The notes under the pieces were generated by a model. The model was not told the DNA's origin and did no database searches. It saw only the letters and a program-made list of their open reading frames with translations. From Acidobacteriota bacterium (lineage in GTDB: Bacteria; Acidobacteriota; Terriglobia; Bryobacterales; Bryobacteraceae): 64,000 bases of DNA. Positions within the stretch are counted from its first letter, which is position 1. Every line of letters begins with the position of its first letter. Made by a program: the position numbers and the translations under genes. Below are positions 17,791 to 28,678 of this stretch, piece by piece. The stretch lies in contig VFZU01000018.1 of assembly GCA_016870995.1 (NCBI GenBank), positions 1 to 64,000 on the forward strand, in the 5' to 3' direction.

Positions 17791-18767
17791 AGAAATTTCT
17801 CGCAGCACTATTTCTGCTCGGGCTTCCCGCCGTCATTCTGATTGCGATTTACCGCCAGCCGGTCCCTGCTTATAGAGAAGAAAAATTCGTTGAGATCCCG
17901 AAGGGATCCTCAACATTGCGAATTGGCGAGCTACTCGAGTCTGCCGGATTGCTGCGCAGCCCGTTGCAAGCCTGGCTCTGGCGGGGCCTGCACCCGAAGG
18001 CGAAGTTGCAGGCGGGCGAATATCTGTTTCGCAAAGAAACTTCGGTGGATCAAGTGCTCTCGAAGATTGCTCGCGGAGATGTGTATTTTGGCCAGCTCAC
18101 GATTCCGGAAGGGTCTTCGATGTATGACATTGCCCGAATTCTCGATGCAGAGAAGCTGATGAGTGGGGCCGATTTTATTGCAGCGGCCAAAGACCCTTCG
18201 CTGATTCGCGATCTCGACCCGCAAGCGCCGACGCTCGAGGGATATCTGTTTCCGAGCACCTACCGGTTACCGAGAAAGCTGACTGCGCAAGGACTGTGTG
18301 CTCGGCTCACGAAGCAGTTTCGAGAGAGTTGGTCGACACTGAAGACCACGAAGTCGCCGCATGAAATTGTGACTTTAGCCAGCCTGGTGGAGAAGGAATC
18401 GGCCGCGCCCGAGGAGCGTCCCCGGATTGCGGGGCTGTTTCATAACCGCCTGAAGAAGGGGATGAAGCTCGAGTGTGACCCGACCGTGATTTACGCGGCA
18501 CTAGTGGAAGACCGGTACCGGGGAACCATCTACAAGTCGGACCTGGCGAATCAGAGCCCCTACAACACTTACCAGCACACGGGTCTTCCGCCGGGGCCGA
18601 TCGCGAATCCTGGGCTTGAATCATTGAGGGCGGTTCTGAATCCAGCGGTGACTGAAGATATCTTTTTCGTCGCGCAACCTGGCTCGACTGGACATCACGT
18701 TTTTTCAAAGTCGTTGGCTGATCACAACCGAGCCGTCGAGGCATATCGCCGTGGCCAGAAGCGTTAA
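17787..18767 (+). CDS. mltG: Endolytic murein transglycosylase MltG (YceG-like)
   Basis: Cleaves nascent peptidoglycan strands at the inner membrane, helping set glycan chain length. The protein has 326 residues with one N-terminal membrane anchor (FLAALFLLGLPAVILIAIY), a LysM-like segment (GSSTLRIGELLESAGLL... GEYLF), and the catalytic domain. LEGYLFPSTYRLP and ASLVEKES (catalytic glutamate at residue 202) are present, and the closing SPYNTYQHTGLPPGPIANPG is diagnostic. It is coupled to ruvX by ATGA, a gene pair seen in many bacteria. Confidence 0.96.
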   Translation: MKKFLAALFLLGLPAVILIAIYRQPVPAYREEKFVEIPKGSSTLRIGELLESAGLLRSPLQAWLWRGLHPKAKLQAGEYLFRKETSVDQVLSKIARGDVYFGQLTIPEGSSMYDIARILDAEKLMSGADFIAAAKDPSLIRDLDPQAPTLEGYLFPSTYRLPRKLTAQGLCARLTKQFRESWSTLKTTKSPHEIVTLASLVEKESAAPEERPRIAGLFHNRLKKGMKLECDPTVIYAALVEDRYRGTIYKSDLANQSPYNTYQHTGLPPGPIANPGLESLRAVLNPAVTEDIFFVAQPGSTGHHVFSKSLADHNRAVEAYRRGQKR

Positions 18768-19164
18768 GGGGCAACTGGAAAAACTGCTGGAAGGTGTCGA
18801 GTTCGTTAGCCCAGCTTTGTTTGCAGAGCTAATTGAGAAGTTGGGAACAACCTCAGACCAATTGCGCAGACGGCTGCGGCAGACGAAGATTCAAATGCAC
18901 CCGTTAATTGAGGGAGTGAGGCAGGATTCGCTGGAAAACCTGATGCAGACTCTTTCGAAGCTGGCAGGGCTGTATCCTGAACAGCCGGAGAGCACGAGGG
19001 CGAGGGTGCTGGAATCAAAACGGCATACACAGTTTTTGCTCCGACGTAACCCCAACGATTCCTGGCGCAAGGCGGTGCTGCTGCACCAGAATACCTGGCT
19101 TGAGAATCCGGCGATTTATCCGCTTTGGGCCTCTCTGCAAACGAAAAACACCTCTGCACCTTAA
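18751..19164 (+). CDS. Conserved-looking hypothetical protein downstream of mltG
   Basis: A 137-residue soluble, basic protein with no signal peptide or membrane segment. I do not recognise a family. It starts with GTG inside mltG (17-base overlap), implying translational coupling. The sequence is rich in helix-forming residues (LENLMQTLSKLAGLYPEQ, SWRKAVLLHQNTWLENP), suggesting a small all-alpha protein. Its stop codon lies inside the hairpin at 19151-19174. Confidence 0.7.
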   Translation: MARSVKGQLEKLLEGVEFVSPALFAELIEKLGTTSDQLRRRLRQTKIQMHPLIEGVRQDSLENLMQTLSKLAGLYPEQPESTRARVLESKRHTQFLLRRNPNDSWRKAVLLHQNTWLENPAIYPLWASLQTKNTSAP

Positions 19165-19174
19165 GGCGCAGAGG
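19151..19174. terminator. Palindromic hairpin at the 3' ends of two convergent genes
   Basis: CCTCTGC-A-CCTTAAGG-C-GCAGAGG is an almost perfect palindrome that spans the stop codon of the gene from the left. It lies about 30 bases beyond the stop of the gene from the right. Neither strand has a clean T-run, but the position suggests a shared bidirectional terminator. Confidence 0.55.
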
Positions 19175-19206
19175 CGTTCTTACGAAACCAGCGGTCAAGC
19201 CGGAAA

Positions 19207-19521
19207 CTACATCATTTCAACAGAGGCAACCTTGAGGACTTCGCCATCGAGCTTGCCGGTGACCTTAGCCTTGAGGTCCTTGTCCTTGGTGCTGGCCTTC
19301 AGGGCGGCGAGGGCCTTGGTGTTGCCTTCTTCGTCAAACTTGACGAACTTGCCGTCGCTGAGAACGATGCCGAGGCCGCTCTTGGCGCAGCCCATTACGC
19401 ACTGCTTCGTATGGCTGGCGAGGTCTTTGGTTTTGCACGAAGTGTCGACGATCGTGCCGGTCCAGGATTCAGCGAACATCGCCGAAGTCATAAGGGTTGC
19501 AATTGCAAATAGCTTTTTCAT
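19207..19521 (-). CDS. Small secreted protein with conserved cysteines
   Basis: A 104-residue protein from ATG 19521, which has GGAG about eleven bases upstream; an earlier in-frame GTG at 19533 lacks a ribosome site. The N-terminus MKKLFAIATLMTSAMFAES is a clean signal peptide. The mature part has three cysteines near its start (DTSCKTKD, QCVMGCAKSG), then a lysine-rich beta-type sequence. I recall similar short periplasmic proteins in Acidobacteria but know no function. It is divergent from the aquaporin pseudogene with ~60 bases between starts, where TATACT on the minus strand could be a -10 box. Confidence 0.75.
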   Translation of the reverse strand: MKKLFAIATLMTSAMFAESWTGTIVDTSCKTKDLASHTKQCVMGCAKSGLGIVLSDGKFVKFDEEGNTKALAALKASTKDKDLKAKVTGKLDGEVLKVASVEMM

Positions 19522-19583
19522 GGTGATACACACTCCATCCGAGAGTATACTCCAAACGGCTAATCCATTGAAAGGAGTCTCAT

Positions 19584-20184
19584 ATGCAGATTTGTTAATG
19601 TGTTGGTGCTGAATTCTTCGGCACCTTCTGGCTCACTTTCGGGGGGCAGTGGCAGCGCAGTTTTGGCTGCCGCATTTCCAAATGTTGGCATTGGTTTGTT
19701 AAGGGTTTCTCTGGCCATTGATTTCTGGTGGTCACTTCAACGCAGCAGTGACATTGGGGCTTGTCGTTGCCAAGCGTTTTTCCTCATTGGAGATCTTGCC
19801 GTATTGGGCTGGGCAGGTGGAGGGAGCTGTTGGGCGAATTTGCTTCGATTGGGTGCGAAGAGCGTACTCTGGGAAAGTATTCGATGGAGGCGACGCTGGT
19901 GGCAGAAGTCGTGTTGACGATGTTCTTCCTCATCGTGATTTTGGGGGGTGACATCGCAGCGAGCGCCGGCAGGTTTTGCGCCGATTTCGATCGGATTCAC
20001 CCTGGCGCTGATCCACCTGATCAGCGTCCCGGTGACAAATCTCACTATGAATCCAGCGCGTTCGAAGGGGCCAGCGGCTTTTTTAGTCGGCTGGGTGCGC
20101 GAACCATTGTGGTTGTTCTGGCTGGCGCCACTGTTTGCGGCGGCACTGGTTGCCGTGATCTATAATTGGCTCGATTCCGAATAA
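19584..20184 (+). pseudogene. aqpZ: Aquaporin Z (MIP family) pseudogene
   Basis: Aquaporin sequence can be followed through all three frames. AEFFGTFWLTFGG comes first, then after a shift GSGSAVLAAAFPNVGIGLL. A deletion removes most of helix 2, then ISGGHFNAAVTLGLVVAKRF carries a damaged first NPA box (NAA). After further shifts come [24 protein letters not shown] and [13 protein letters not shown]...[14 protein letters not shown] with an intact second NPA box, ending LDSE. There is a TAA five codons after the ATG. One shift is at a run of six G. A good ribosome site, AAAGGAG, still precedes the ATG. At least four frameshifts, a stop and a deletion make sequencing error an unlikely sole cause. 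Confidence 0.9.
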
Positions 20185-20190
20185 GTCGCT

Positions 20191-20670
20191 ATGATCGGCA
20201 TGGTGGCCAACAAATCAAACTTCTCTATTGAAGAATGGGACCTGTTTCGTAAGGTACCCATGCTGACCGGGATAATTGTGATGGCAGCGGCCCCGAGCGG
20301 GCCACTGGGCGTCTTCAAGGAATCGGCTGCGGCGGCCGAGATGCTGCGCGAAGGCTTGGCTTCGGCCCAGACAGAATTGATGCAGGTTCTAGCTGAGGAT
20401 CTAAAGACGAATCTGAGCGTTCATAAGCTAGAGAGCGAGTCACCCGATCAGATCCGCGCTGCTGGATTGGCGGCGTTGCGGGAATTGGGCAATATCCTGC
20501 GAGCGAAGGCATCTGAGGAAGAAACGGCTGAGTTCAAGAGTTGGCTGATTGCTTTGGCGCGGCGGGTAGCGGAGGCTTCCCACGAGGGGGGATTCCTGGG
20601 TTTTGGTGGAGTGCAGGTGTCGGAGGCTGAAGTCTCCGCTCTAGACCAGATTGAAATCGCGCTTCGCTAA
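20191..20670 (+). CDS. Hypothetical protein, all-alpha
   Basis: A 159-residue soluble protein; it could also start at the ATG at 20200. No ribosome site is convincing for either start. The sequence is alanine/glutamate rich and predicted helical (SAAAAEMLREGLASAQTEL, IRAAGLAALRELGNILRAKA), with a glycine-rich turn near the end (GGFLGFGGVQVSEAEVSALD). That end recalls small conserved bacterial proteins of unknown function. It begins six bases after the dead aquaporin gene, so it may once have shared its transcript. Confidence 0.7.
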   Translation: MIGMVANKSNFSIEEWDLFRKVPMLTGIIVMAAAPSGPLGVFKESAAAAEMLREGLASAQTELMQVLAEDLKTNLSVHKLESESPDQIRAAGLAALRELGNILRAKASEEETAEFKSWLIALARRVAEASHEGGFLGFGGVQVSEAEVSALDQIEIALR

Positions 20671-20680
20671 AACTAGCCTA

Positions 20681-20709
20681 TTGCAGGCAGGCGTTTGAAT
20701 CCGTATACT
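20681..20709 (+). promoter_or_regulatory. Putative sigma70-type promoter
   Basis: TTGCAG and TATACT are separated by exactly 17 bases, in the gap between the gene ending at 20670 and the gene starting at 20768. A short leader of about 55 bases with AGGAAG before the ATG follows. The match is good, but based on two hexamers only. Confidence 0.5.
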
Positions 20710-20767
20710 CATTTTTTCGCGCACAGATTTCTCGGCGCGCATCCGATATTCAGGAAGAGCTACTTCG

Positions 20768-21034
20768 ATGTTGTTACGGGACGAAGCAGATCCGCTAGCA
20801 CCGCAAAGGGAAGCGGCCATGTTTTATGGCTTGTTCTTGCGCGGACATTCGGCGGAGGATTTGCGTCGAGATATCGATGTTCCGAAAGACACGCTGCAGA
20901 AATGGTTGGGGACACGCCGGTACGCAACAAACTTTCGCGACAACCTGAAGCGGGTTTACAGCTACCGGAAGCAAGTGTTGGCAATCTTCGATGAACTTGT
21001 AATGAACGAGCGGATGCGACAACGATTGCAGTAG
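20768..21034 (+). CDS. Small putative helix-turn-helix protein
   Basis: An 88-residue protein whose middle (AEDLRRDIDVPKDTLQKWLGTRRY) reads like a helix-turn-helix: a short helix, a turn, and a recognition-type helix ending in WLG. The rest is basic and helical. No other domain fits in this size. It has its own plausible promoter (20681-20709) and a ribosome-site-like AGGAAG. The PhzF-like gene starts 24 bases after its stop, so the two may be cotranscribed. DNA binding is an inference from pattern. Confidence 0.65.
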   Translation: MLLRDEADPLAPQREAAMFYGLFLRGHSAEDLRRDIDVPKDTLQKWLGTRRYATNFRDNLKRVYSYRKQVLAIFDELVMNERMRQRLQ

Positions 21035-21058
21035 TTGGGCTGCAATAATGAGGTCAGA

Positions 21059-21847
21059 ATGACACTGACCTGCTATATCGTCGACGCATTTTCTTCCAAG
21101 CCGTTTCATGGCAACCCGGCGGCAGTGATGCCACTCGATTCCTGGTTACCCGATTCACTGTTGCAGGCAATGGCGGCCGAGCACAACCTCGCCGAGACCG
21201 TTTACTTTGTGAGAACGCCAGACGGGTACGATATACGCTGGTTTACGCCCAAAACCGAGGTGGATCTTTGCGGACATGCAACGCTCGCTTCCGGGTTTGT
21301 TATCGAACAGTTCATCGACCCGCTCGCGCGTTCAATCGTTTTCCAATCCAAGTCCGGGCCGTTGGGGCTGACGATTGAAGATGGGTTGTATACGCTCGAC
21401 TTTCCTTCGCGGCCGCCCACGGCAACCAGCCCCGATGAGCATTTACTGGCGGGCTTGAATTTGCCCGCCAAGCAGATCCTGGCAGCACGGGATTACTTTG
21501 CGATCTATGAGACGGCCGACGAGGTGAGGCGGCTTGCGCCGGATATGTTGGCCTTGGCGCGGATCCACCGGTTTGCGGTGATTGCGACGGCCCCTGGAGA
21601 TGAGCCTGGTGTGGATTTTGTGAGCCGGTTCTTTGCTCCAGCCCAGGGTGTTCCTGAGGATCCGGTCACCGGGAGTGCGCACTCGACCCTGATCCCCTAT
21701 TGGGCGGGTCGGCTTGGGAAATCCGAGATGTTTGCCAAGCAGATCTCTGAGCGGGGTGGGGAACTCCACTGCGGTCTTGCTGGAGATCGCGTGAAGATTG
21801 GTGGCAACGCGGTGCTGTACTCGAAGAACGAGATCTACCTGCCGTAA
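21059..21847 (+). CDS. PhzF family isomerase/epimerase-like protein
   Basis: A 262-residue member of the PhzF/DapF-like two-domain fold. Family marks are DAFSSKPFHGNPAAV at the start, HNLAETVYF with the catalytic glutamate at residue 46, TEVDLCGHATLASG, and DPVTGSAHSTL near residue 203. GAGG-like GAGG lies seven bases before the ATG at 21059. No phenazine genes are nearby, so a phenazine role is not supported. Most family members isomerise small unsaturated acids of unknown identity. Confidence 0.92.
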   Translation: MTLTCYIVDAFSSKPFHGNPAAVMPLDSWLPDSLLQAMAAEHNLAETVYFVRTPDGYDIRWFTPKTEVDLCGHATLASGFVIEQFIDPLARSIVFQSKSGPLGLTIEDGLYTLDFPSRPPTATSPDEHLLAGLNLPAKQILAARDYFAIYETADEVRRLAPDMLALARIHRFAVIATAPGDEPGVDFVSRFFAPAQGVPEDPVTGSAHSTLIPYWAGRLGKSEMFAKQISERGGELHCGLAGDRVKIGGNAVLYSKNEIYLP

Positions 21848-21870
21848 ACGCGCAGATGTTCTGAGAATTC

Positions 21871-24150
21871 CTAGCGCAGATCGAAGCCGCTGGACTTCAG
21901 GGCGGCGATCATGCGGTCGCGCTCGGCGGTGATTTCTTCCTGTGTAAGGGTGCGGTCCTGCAAGGCGACGGTGACTCGGAATGAAAGGCTTCGCTTGCCA
22001 TCCGCGAGCGTGAAGTCGCGGAGGTAGTTGATGCTTTCGACGATGCTCGAAGCCGCATTGCACAGGATGGTCTCGATCATGCCAGCGAAGGTTCTGGCCT
22101 CGCCGAGGATGCTGAGGTCGAATTCGCTCGAAGGGAAGCGGCGGACAGGCTGATACTTTCTGGGCATGCCTGCCATCGTGCAGGAAAGAGGACCGAGGTT
22201 GAGATCAAGAACCGCGGCGCGGCCTTCCACCCAATTGGGGTGAAACTCGAACATACGACCCAGTTCCATCTCGCCGAGGAAGACTCGTACGGAGCGAAGC
22301 GGATGCTCAAAGGGACGGACATCAGAGGTCGGCTCGAAGCGCATTGCCGGGGCGATGGCACGGGCCAGACGTTGCAATTCGCGCAGGCCTTCGGTGCCGT
22401 CTCCGCTTGCCGAATAGATCCCGGCAGCCAGATGGGCTAATTCTTTGGGCAAGCCTTCCGGCTGCTTGTGAATCTCTTTGCCGATCTCGAAGAAGCGGAA
22501 GGTATCGAAGTTTTTGAGGTTATCTTCGAAGTTCTTCAGGATGCCGTGCAGCAGGGTGGTGCGCATCAGGCTTTGATCGGAGGCGATGGGGTTGAGAACC
22601 TTGATGTGCACCTCAATGGGAATGCCGAGCTTAGCCGCCTGAGCCTCGCTCAGGAATGAGTAGTTGTAGACTTCGGTGAAACCTTGCTGGGTCGTCACAG
22701 AGCGGAGTTGGTTGTAGAAACGGCGCTCTTCGTTTACTGGCGGAGGCGCGACAGGCATGGCAGGCGCGACCGGGTCGATGGTGGCGTAGCCGACGGTGCG
22801 GCCAATCTCTTCGACAAGATCATCAGGGATAGAAACGTCTTTGGTAGCACGCCAGGTGGGAACTGTAACCAGGAGCGATTCGCCTTGATCTCCGACGCCG
22901 AAGGCCAGGCGCGTAAGAATGCCAATTACTTCCTGCTTTGGCACCGCACGACCAAGCTTGCGCTGGAGCCAGGGCAGGGAAAGATTGATGACCGGCGAGG
23001 GCTTGAGTTCCGTGTGAAGATCGGTTGGGCCACCCGAGGCGACGATGCCAGGGCAGACGAGCTCCAGGAGTTCCGCGGCGCGTGCAATGGCGCGGAGGGT
23101 ATTGTGCGGGTCCTGCGCTTTTTCGAACCGCATAGAAGCATCAGTGCGCAGCTTGAGGCGCGAACTGGTCTTACGGATCGAGCTTGCGTTGAAGTTTGCA
23201 CTTTCAAAAACGATGCGCTTGGTATCCGGGCCGATCGCAGAGTCTTTGCCGCCGATGACGCCAGCAATCGCAATCGCTCCCTTTTCGTCTGCGATAACGA
23301 GGTCTTCCCCGGTGAGTGTGTACTCTTCGCCGTTGAGGGCGAGTAGTTTTTCTCCGTCCTTTGCCCGACGAACGATGATCTTGCCGTTGAGCTTATCGGC
23401 ATCGAAGGCGTGCGTAGGTTGGGGCAACTCCGCCAGAATCCAGTTGGTGACATCAACGATGTTGCTAATGGAATTCAGGCCAATGCTATGGAGACGGTAT
23501 TGGAGCCAATAGGGAGAATCGCCGACCGTGACGTTTTCGAAAACCTGCGCGGAGTAGCGCGGGCAAAGCGTGTAGTCCTCGATAACGACGGGCTGGATCG
23601 GGTCACCGGCAGGGAGCAGTTCCATGCTGACGGGGTCGACGAGAGGCTTGTCGAGAATGGCCGCGAGTTCGCGGGCCATGCCGTAATGGCCCCAGAGGTC
23701 GGGGCGGTGCGTGAGGCTCTTGTTATCAATCTCGATGACCGAGTCAGAGGCGAGTTCGAGAGCTGCTTCGAGTTCAATGATGCCGTCGTGGTCGCCGTTG
23801 ATACCCAGCTCAGCGGGGCTGGCCAACATGCCGTCGCTCTCAATGCCGCTTACTTTTTTGACGCCAAGGGGGACGTAGATGGTGCGGAGGCCAGCGCGGC
23901 AATTGGGAGCGCCGCAGGCGACGGTCTTGCGACCGTAAAGCTCGGTTTCAACCTCAGCCTTCTGGTTGTGAGAATTCGGGATCGCTTCCGCTGTGAGCAC
24001 AGTCGCTGGGCAGGCACCGTCGAGCAAAGAGCCGTGCAGCTCAACGCCTTCGCTTTCCGCCGTGTGAAGCGTGATGCGGCGCGAGACTTCTTTTGCGTCA
24101 ATGTCGAGATCTTCGACGAGTTCCGACAACCATTGGTAGGAGAACTTCAA
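21871..24150 (-). CDS. pheT: Phenylalanine--tRNA ligase beta subunit
   Basis: Beta subunit of the alpha2-beta2 phenylalanyl-tRNA synthetase; 759 residues, slightly shorter than the ~790 typical. The start MKFSYQWLSELVEDLDID is classic. The tRNA-binding-like domain (KTVACGAPNCRAGL), the B3/4 editing domain (residues ~200-370), the B5 domain and the C-terminal anticodon-binding FDX-ACB domain (FPSSEFDLSILGEARTFAG ... LTQEEITAERDRMIAAL) follow in order. It begins ten bases after pheS ends and is almost certainly cotranscribed with it. Confidence 0.97.
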   Translation of the reverse strand: MKFSYQWLSELVEDLDIDAKEVSRRITLHTAESEGVELHGSLLDGACPATVLTAEAIPNSHNQKAEVETELYGRKTVACGAPNCRAGLRTIYVPLGVKKVSGIESDGMLASPAELGINGDHDGIIELEAALELASDSVIEIDNKSLTHRPDLWGHYGMARELAAILDKPLVDPVSMELLPAGDPIQPVVIEDYTLCPRYSAQVFENVTVGDSPYWLQYRLHSIGLNSISNIVDVTNWILAELPQPTHAFDADKLNGKIIVRRAKDGEKLLALNGEEYTLTGEDLVIADEKGAIAIAGVIGGKDSAIGPDTKRIVFESANFNASSIRKTSSRLKLRTDASMRFEKAQDPHNTLRAIARAAELLELVCPGIVASGGPTDLHTELKPSPVINLSLPWLQRKLGRAVPKQEVIGILTRLAFGVGDQGESLLVTVPTWRATKDVSIPDDLVEEIGRTVGYATIDPVAPAMPVAPPPVNEERRFYNQLRSVTTQQGFTEVYNYSFLSEAQAAKLGIPIEVHIKVLNPIASDQSLMRTTLLHGILKNFEDNLKNFDTFRFFEIGKEIHKQPEGLPKELAHLAAGIYSASGDGTEGLRELQRLARAIAPAMRFEPTSDVRPFEHPLRSVRVFLGEMELGRMFEFHPNWVEGRAAVLDLNLGPLSCTMAGMPRKYQPVRRFPSSEFDLSILGEARTFAGMIETILCNAASSIVESINYLRDFTLADGKRSLSFRVTVALQDRTLTQEEITAERDRMIAALKSSGFDLR

Positions 24151-24160
24151 TGGGGGCTCC

Positions 24161-25180
24161 CTAAAACTGTTTCAAGAACCGCAGGTCGCCCGATTGCAAC
24201 CAGCGGATGTCATCAATCAAGTAGCGCATCATGACGAGGCGCGTGAGGCCAAGGCCGAAGGCGAAGCCGCCAAATTCGTCCGGGTTGATGCCGCCTGCGC
24301 GAAGCACGTTGGGGTGAACGAGACCGCAGGGCAGCAGTTCGACCCAGCCGGAATGCTTGCAAACCGGGCATCCGTGACCGCCGCAGACCATGCACTGGAT
24401 ATCGAGCTCAAAGCCAGGTTCGACGAAGGGGAAGAAGCCGGGGCGAAGGCGCACGGTGACGTCGCGCATGAAGATCCCGCCGAGCAGGGTCTTCATGAAA
24501 TAAAGCAGGTTGGCAATGGAAACGTCGCGATCGACCATCATCCCTTCCAGCTGATAAAACGTGTGTTCGTGGGAAGGATCGACTTCTTCGTTGCGGAAGA
24601 CGCGACCAGGGGCGATCATGCGCAGTGGGGGCCCAAGCCGCTGCATGCCGCGGACCTGCACGGGTGAGGTGTGCGTGCGCAGGAGGTGGCCACCCTCCAG
24701 CCAAAAGGTATCCTGCATGTCGCGCGCAGGATGGTCTGGCGGAATGTTGAGCGCGTCGAAGTTGTGGAATTCGGTTTCGACTTCCGGGCCGTCGAGCACA
24801 GCAAAGCCCATCGAGAAGAACAGCGACTCGATCTCATTCTGGATCTGTGTCAGCGGGTGAAGGCTACCCGGGAGAATTCCGGTTGGTGGAATCGTGAGGT
24901 CAGCCCATTCGCTTTGCAGGCGCGCATTGAGGGCGGCCGTTTCAAAGGCGGTCTTTTTCAGCTCGAAGGCAGCTTCGAGAGAAGTTTTCGCGGCGTTGAG
25001 GGCCTTGCCAGCAGCGACGCGTTCTTCGGCGCTGAGCTTGCCCATGAGCTTGCCAAAGTCGGCCAGAGTGCCTTTACGACCGAGAGCTTCGACGCGGACG
25101 GCTTCGAGGGCTTCGAGATCTGTGGCGGCGGCGATGCGGGCCAGCGCCCCTTCGGCGAGGGCTTCAATCTGCGCGATCAT
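24161..25180 (-). CDS. pheS: Phenylalanine--tRNA ligase alpha subunit
   Basis: Catalytic alpha subunit, 339 residues. An N-terminal coiled-coil tRNA-binding arm (residues 1-90) is followed by the class II core. HPLTQIQNEIESLFFSMGF, PVQVRGMQ, the motif-2 region RVFRNEEVDPSHEHTFYQLEG and motif 3 GFAFGLGLTRLVMMRY are visible. A cysteine cluster (CMVCGGHGCPVCKHSGW) lies in the usual insertion and may bind a metal. Its ATG overlaps the stop of the upstream unknown gene by four bases. Confidence 0.97.
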   Translation of the reverse strand: MIAQIEALAEGALARIAAATDLEALEAVRVEALGRKGTLADFGKLMGKLSAEERVAAGKALNAAKTSLEAAFELKKTAFETAALNARLQSEWADLTIPPTGILPGSLHPLTQIQNEIESLFFSMGFAVLDGPEVETEFHNFDALNIPPDHPARDMQDTFWLEGGHLLRTHTSPVQVRGMQRLGPPLRMIAPGRVFRNEEVDPSHEHTFYQLEGMMVDRDVSIANLLYFMKTLLGGIFMRDVTVRLRPGFFPFVEPGFELDIQCMVCGGHGCPVCKHSGWVELLPCGLVHPNVLRAGGINPDEFGGFAFGLGLTRLVMMRYLIDDIRWLQSGDLRFLKQF

Positions 25181-25638
25181 GACGCGGGCTGAAAGATGGG
25201 ATGGTTCTCATCCATTTCGTGGGCCAGATGGTTGAGGTAGAAAACGACCAAAGCAGGAGGATGGGCGGCCTTGAATTGATCGTAGGCCTTTTGCTGCCAG
25301 CCATCTGCCAGATACTGCTTGGGCTCGGTGTCCTTGGCGAAGAATCCGTCCTCATGCGGGATGCCAAAGAAATTCAGCACATCGATGATGATCTTCATCT
25401 GCGAGACGAGGATGGCCTGGGAGAGCTCTAGCGCGAGGTCTTCTTCGCCATTTTTGAGCCTTTCCCAAAGGCGACCGGAGGCGGCGCGAAGGTTTTCGGT
25501 ATTCAGTTTTGCAAGGTGGCAGCGCAACTTCACGCGATCGAAAATTTGATACGTGCGGAGGGTGCCGATGGATATGCCGCGAAGCTGGGAACGAAAGGAA
25601 TCTTCGCCCAGAGCGACGAAAAGCTCATGTAACTTCAT
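25177..25638 (-). CDS. Hypothetical protein coupled to pheS
   Basis: A 153-residue soluble protein I cannot name. It is mostly helical (NTENLRAASGRLWERLKNGEEDLALELSQAILVSQMKIIIDVLNFFGIP) with an aromatic, histidine-rich end (FYLNHLAHEMDENHPIF). No catalytic motif is evident. It overlaps pheS by four bases, so it should be the first gene of the pheS-pheT transcript. It is divergent from purA with only 58 bases between starts. Confidence 0.75.
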   Translation of the reverse strand: MKLHELFVALGEDSFRSQLRGISIGTLRTYQIFDRVKLRCHLAKLNTENLRAASGRLWERLKNGEEDLALELSQAILVSQMKIIIDVLNFFGIPHEDGFFAKDTEPKQYLADGWQQKAYDQFKAAHPPALVVFYLNHLAHEMDENHPIFQPAS

Positions 25639-25672
25639 TTGAAGTGGGGTAAACCTTCAGTGTACGCGATAG

Positions 25673-28108
<2,436 letters not shown>

Positions 28109-28138
28109 GGAGGCGAGAAGAGTTATCCTGCCAGAGGC

Positions 28139-28678
28139 ATGCAAAGTGAACCAGTCGGCTCTGTTGTCCGGCGAATTCTGAATGATCCGTGGGGTGAAAT
28201 CGTGCTTCGCTGGAACTGGAAGTCTTCCGTTACCAGTGCGCTGATCCGCGCCGGAATTTACTTTGCGACGAATTTATCGTCTGGAACGGCAGCGGCGACG
28301 GGGGCAATGCAGGCTGAGTTCCTGTGGCGGTTTGCAGTGGCGGGGTTCATTGGGAGCATCATTCAGAGCCTTCGCAAGGCCGAGCCGGCCTGGAAGGCGA
28401 CCCTGATCACATCTGTGGCGCTACCGGCGTTTAACCACCTGATTGAGTTTGGCGTCCACTACTTGCGCGGGACGCCGAAGTTGAAAACCAGCATCATCGT
28501 AAGCATTTGTTTTACGTGTACAGCGATGCTATTCAATACCTACGCGATGCGGCGCGGAGCGATGATCATCGGCAAGGAAGGTCGGCCACTGTGGCGCGAC
28601 TTGCTCGACATGCCGAAGCTCATTGCGGGTTTCCTGCTTTGGGTATTTCGGATTCAGCGTTCGCCCCAAAGCTTGTGA
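28139..28678 (+). CDS. Hypothetical inner-membrane protein
   Basis: A 179-residue protein from ATG 28139, which is preceded by AGAGG. Three or four hydrophobic stretches (FLWRFAVAGFIGSIIQSL, ATLITSVALPAFNHLI, SIIVSICFTCTAMLFNTYAM) indicate a membrane protein. The ends are charged. I do not recognise a family. It is divergent from the symporter and its last 25 bases overlap the convergent secreted-protein gene. Confidence 0.75.
   Translation: MQSEPVGSVVRRILNDPWGEIVLRWNWKSSVTSALIRAGIYFATNLSSGTAAATGAMQAEFLWRFAVAGFIGSIIQSLRKAEPAWKATLITSVALPAFNHLIEFGVHYLRGTPKLKTSIIVSICFTCTAMLFNTYAMRRGAMIIGKEGRPLWRDLLDMPKLIAGFLLWVFRIQRSPQSL

Noticed and set aside
21059-21847. Phenazine biosynthesis locus
   Set aside because: Only a PhzF-fold protein is present; no other phenazine genes occur nearby and the family is functionally broad.
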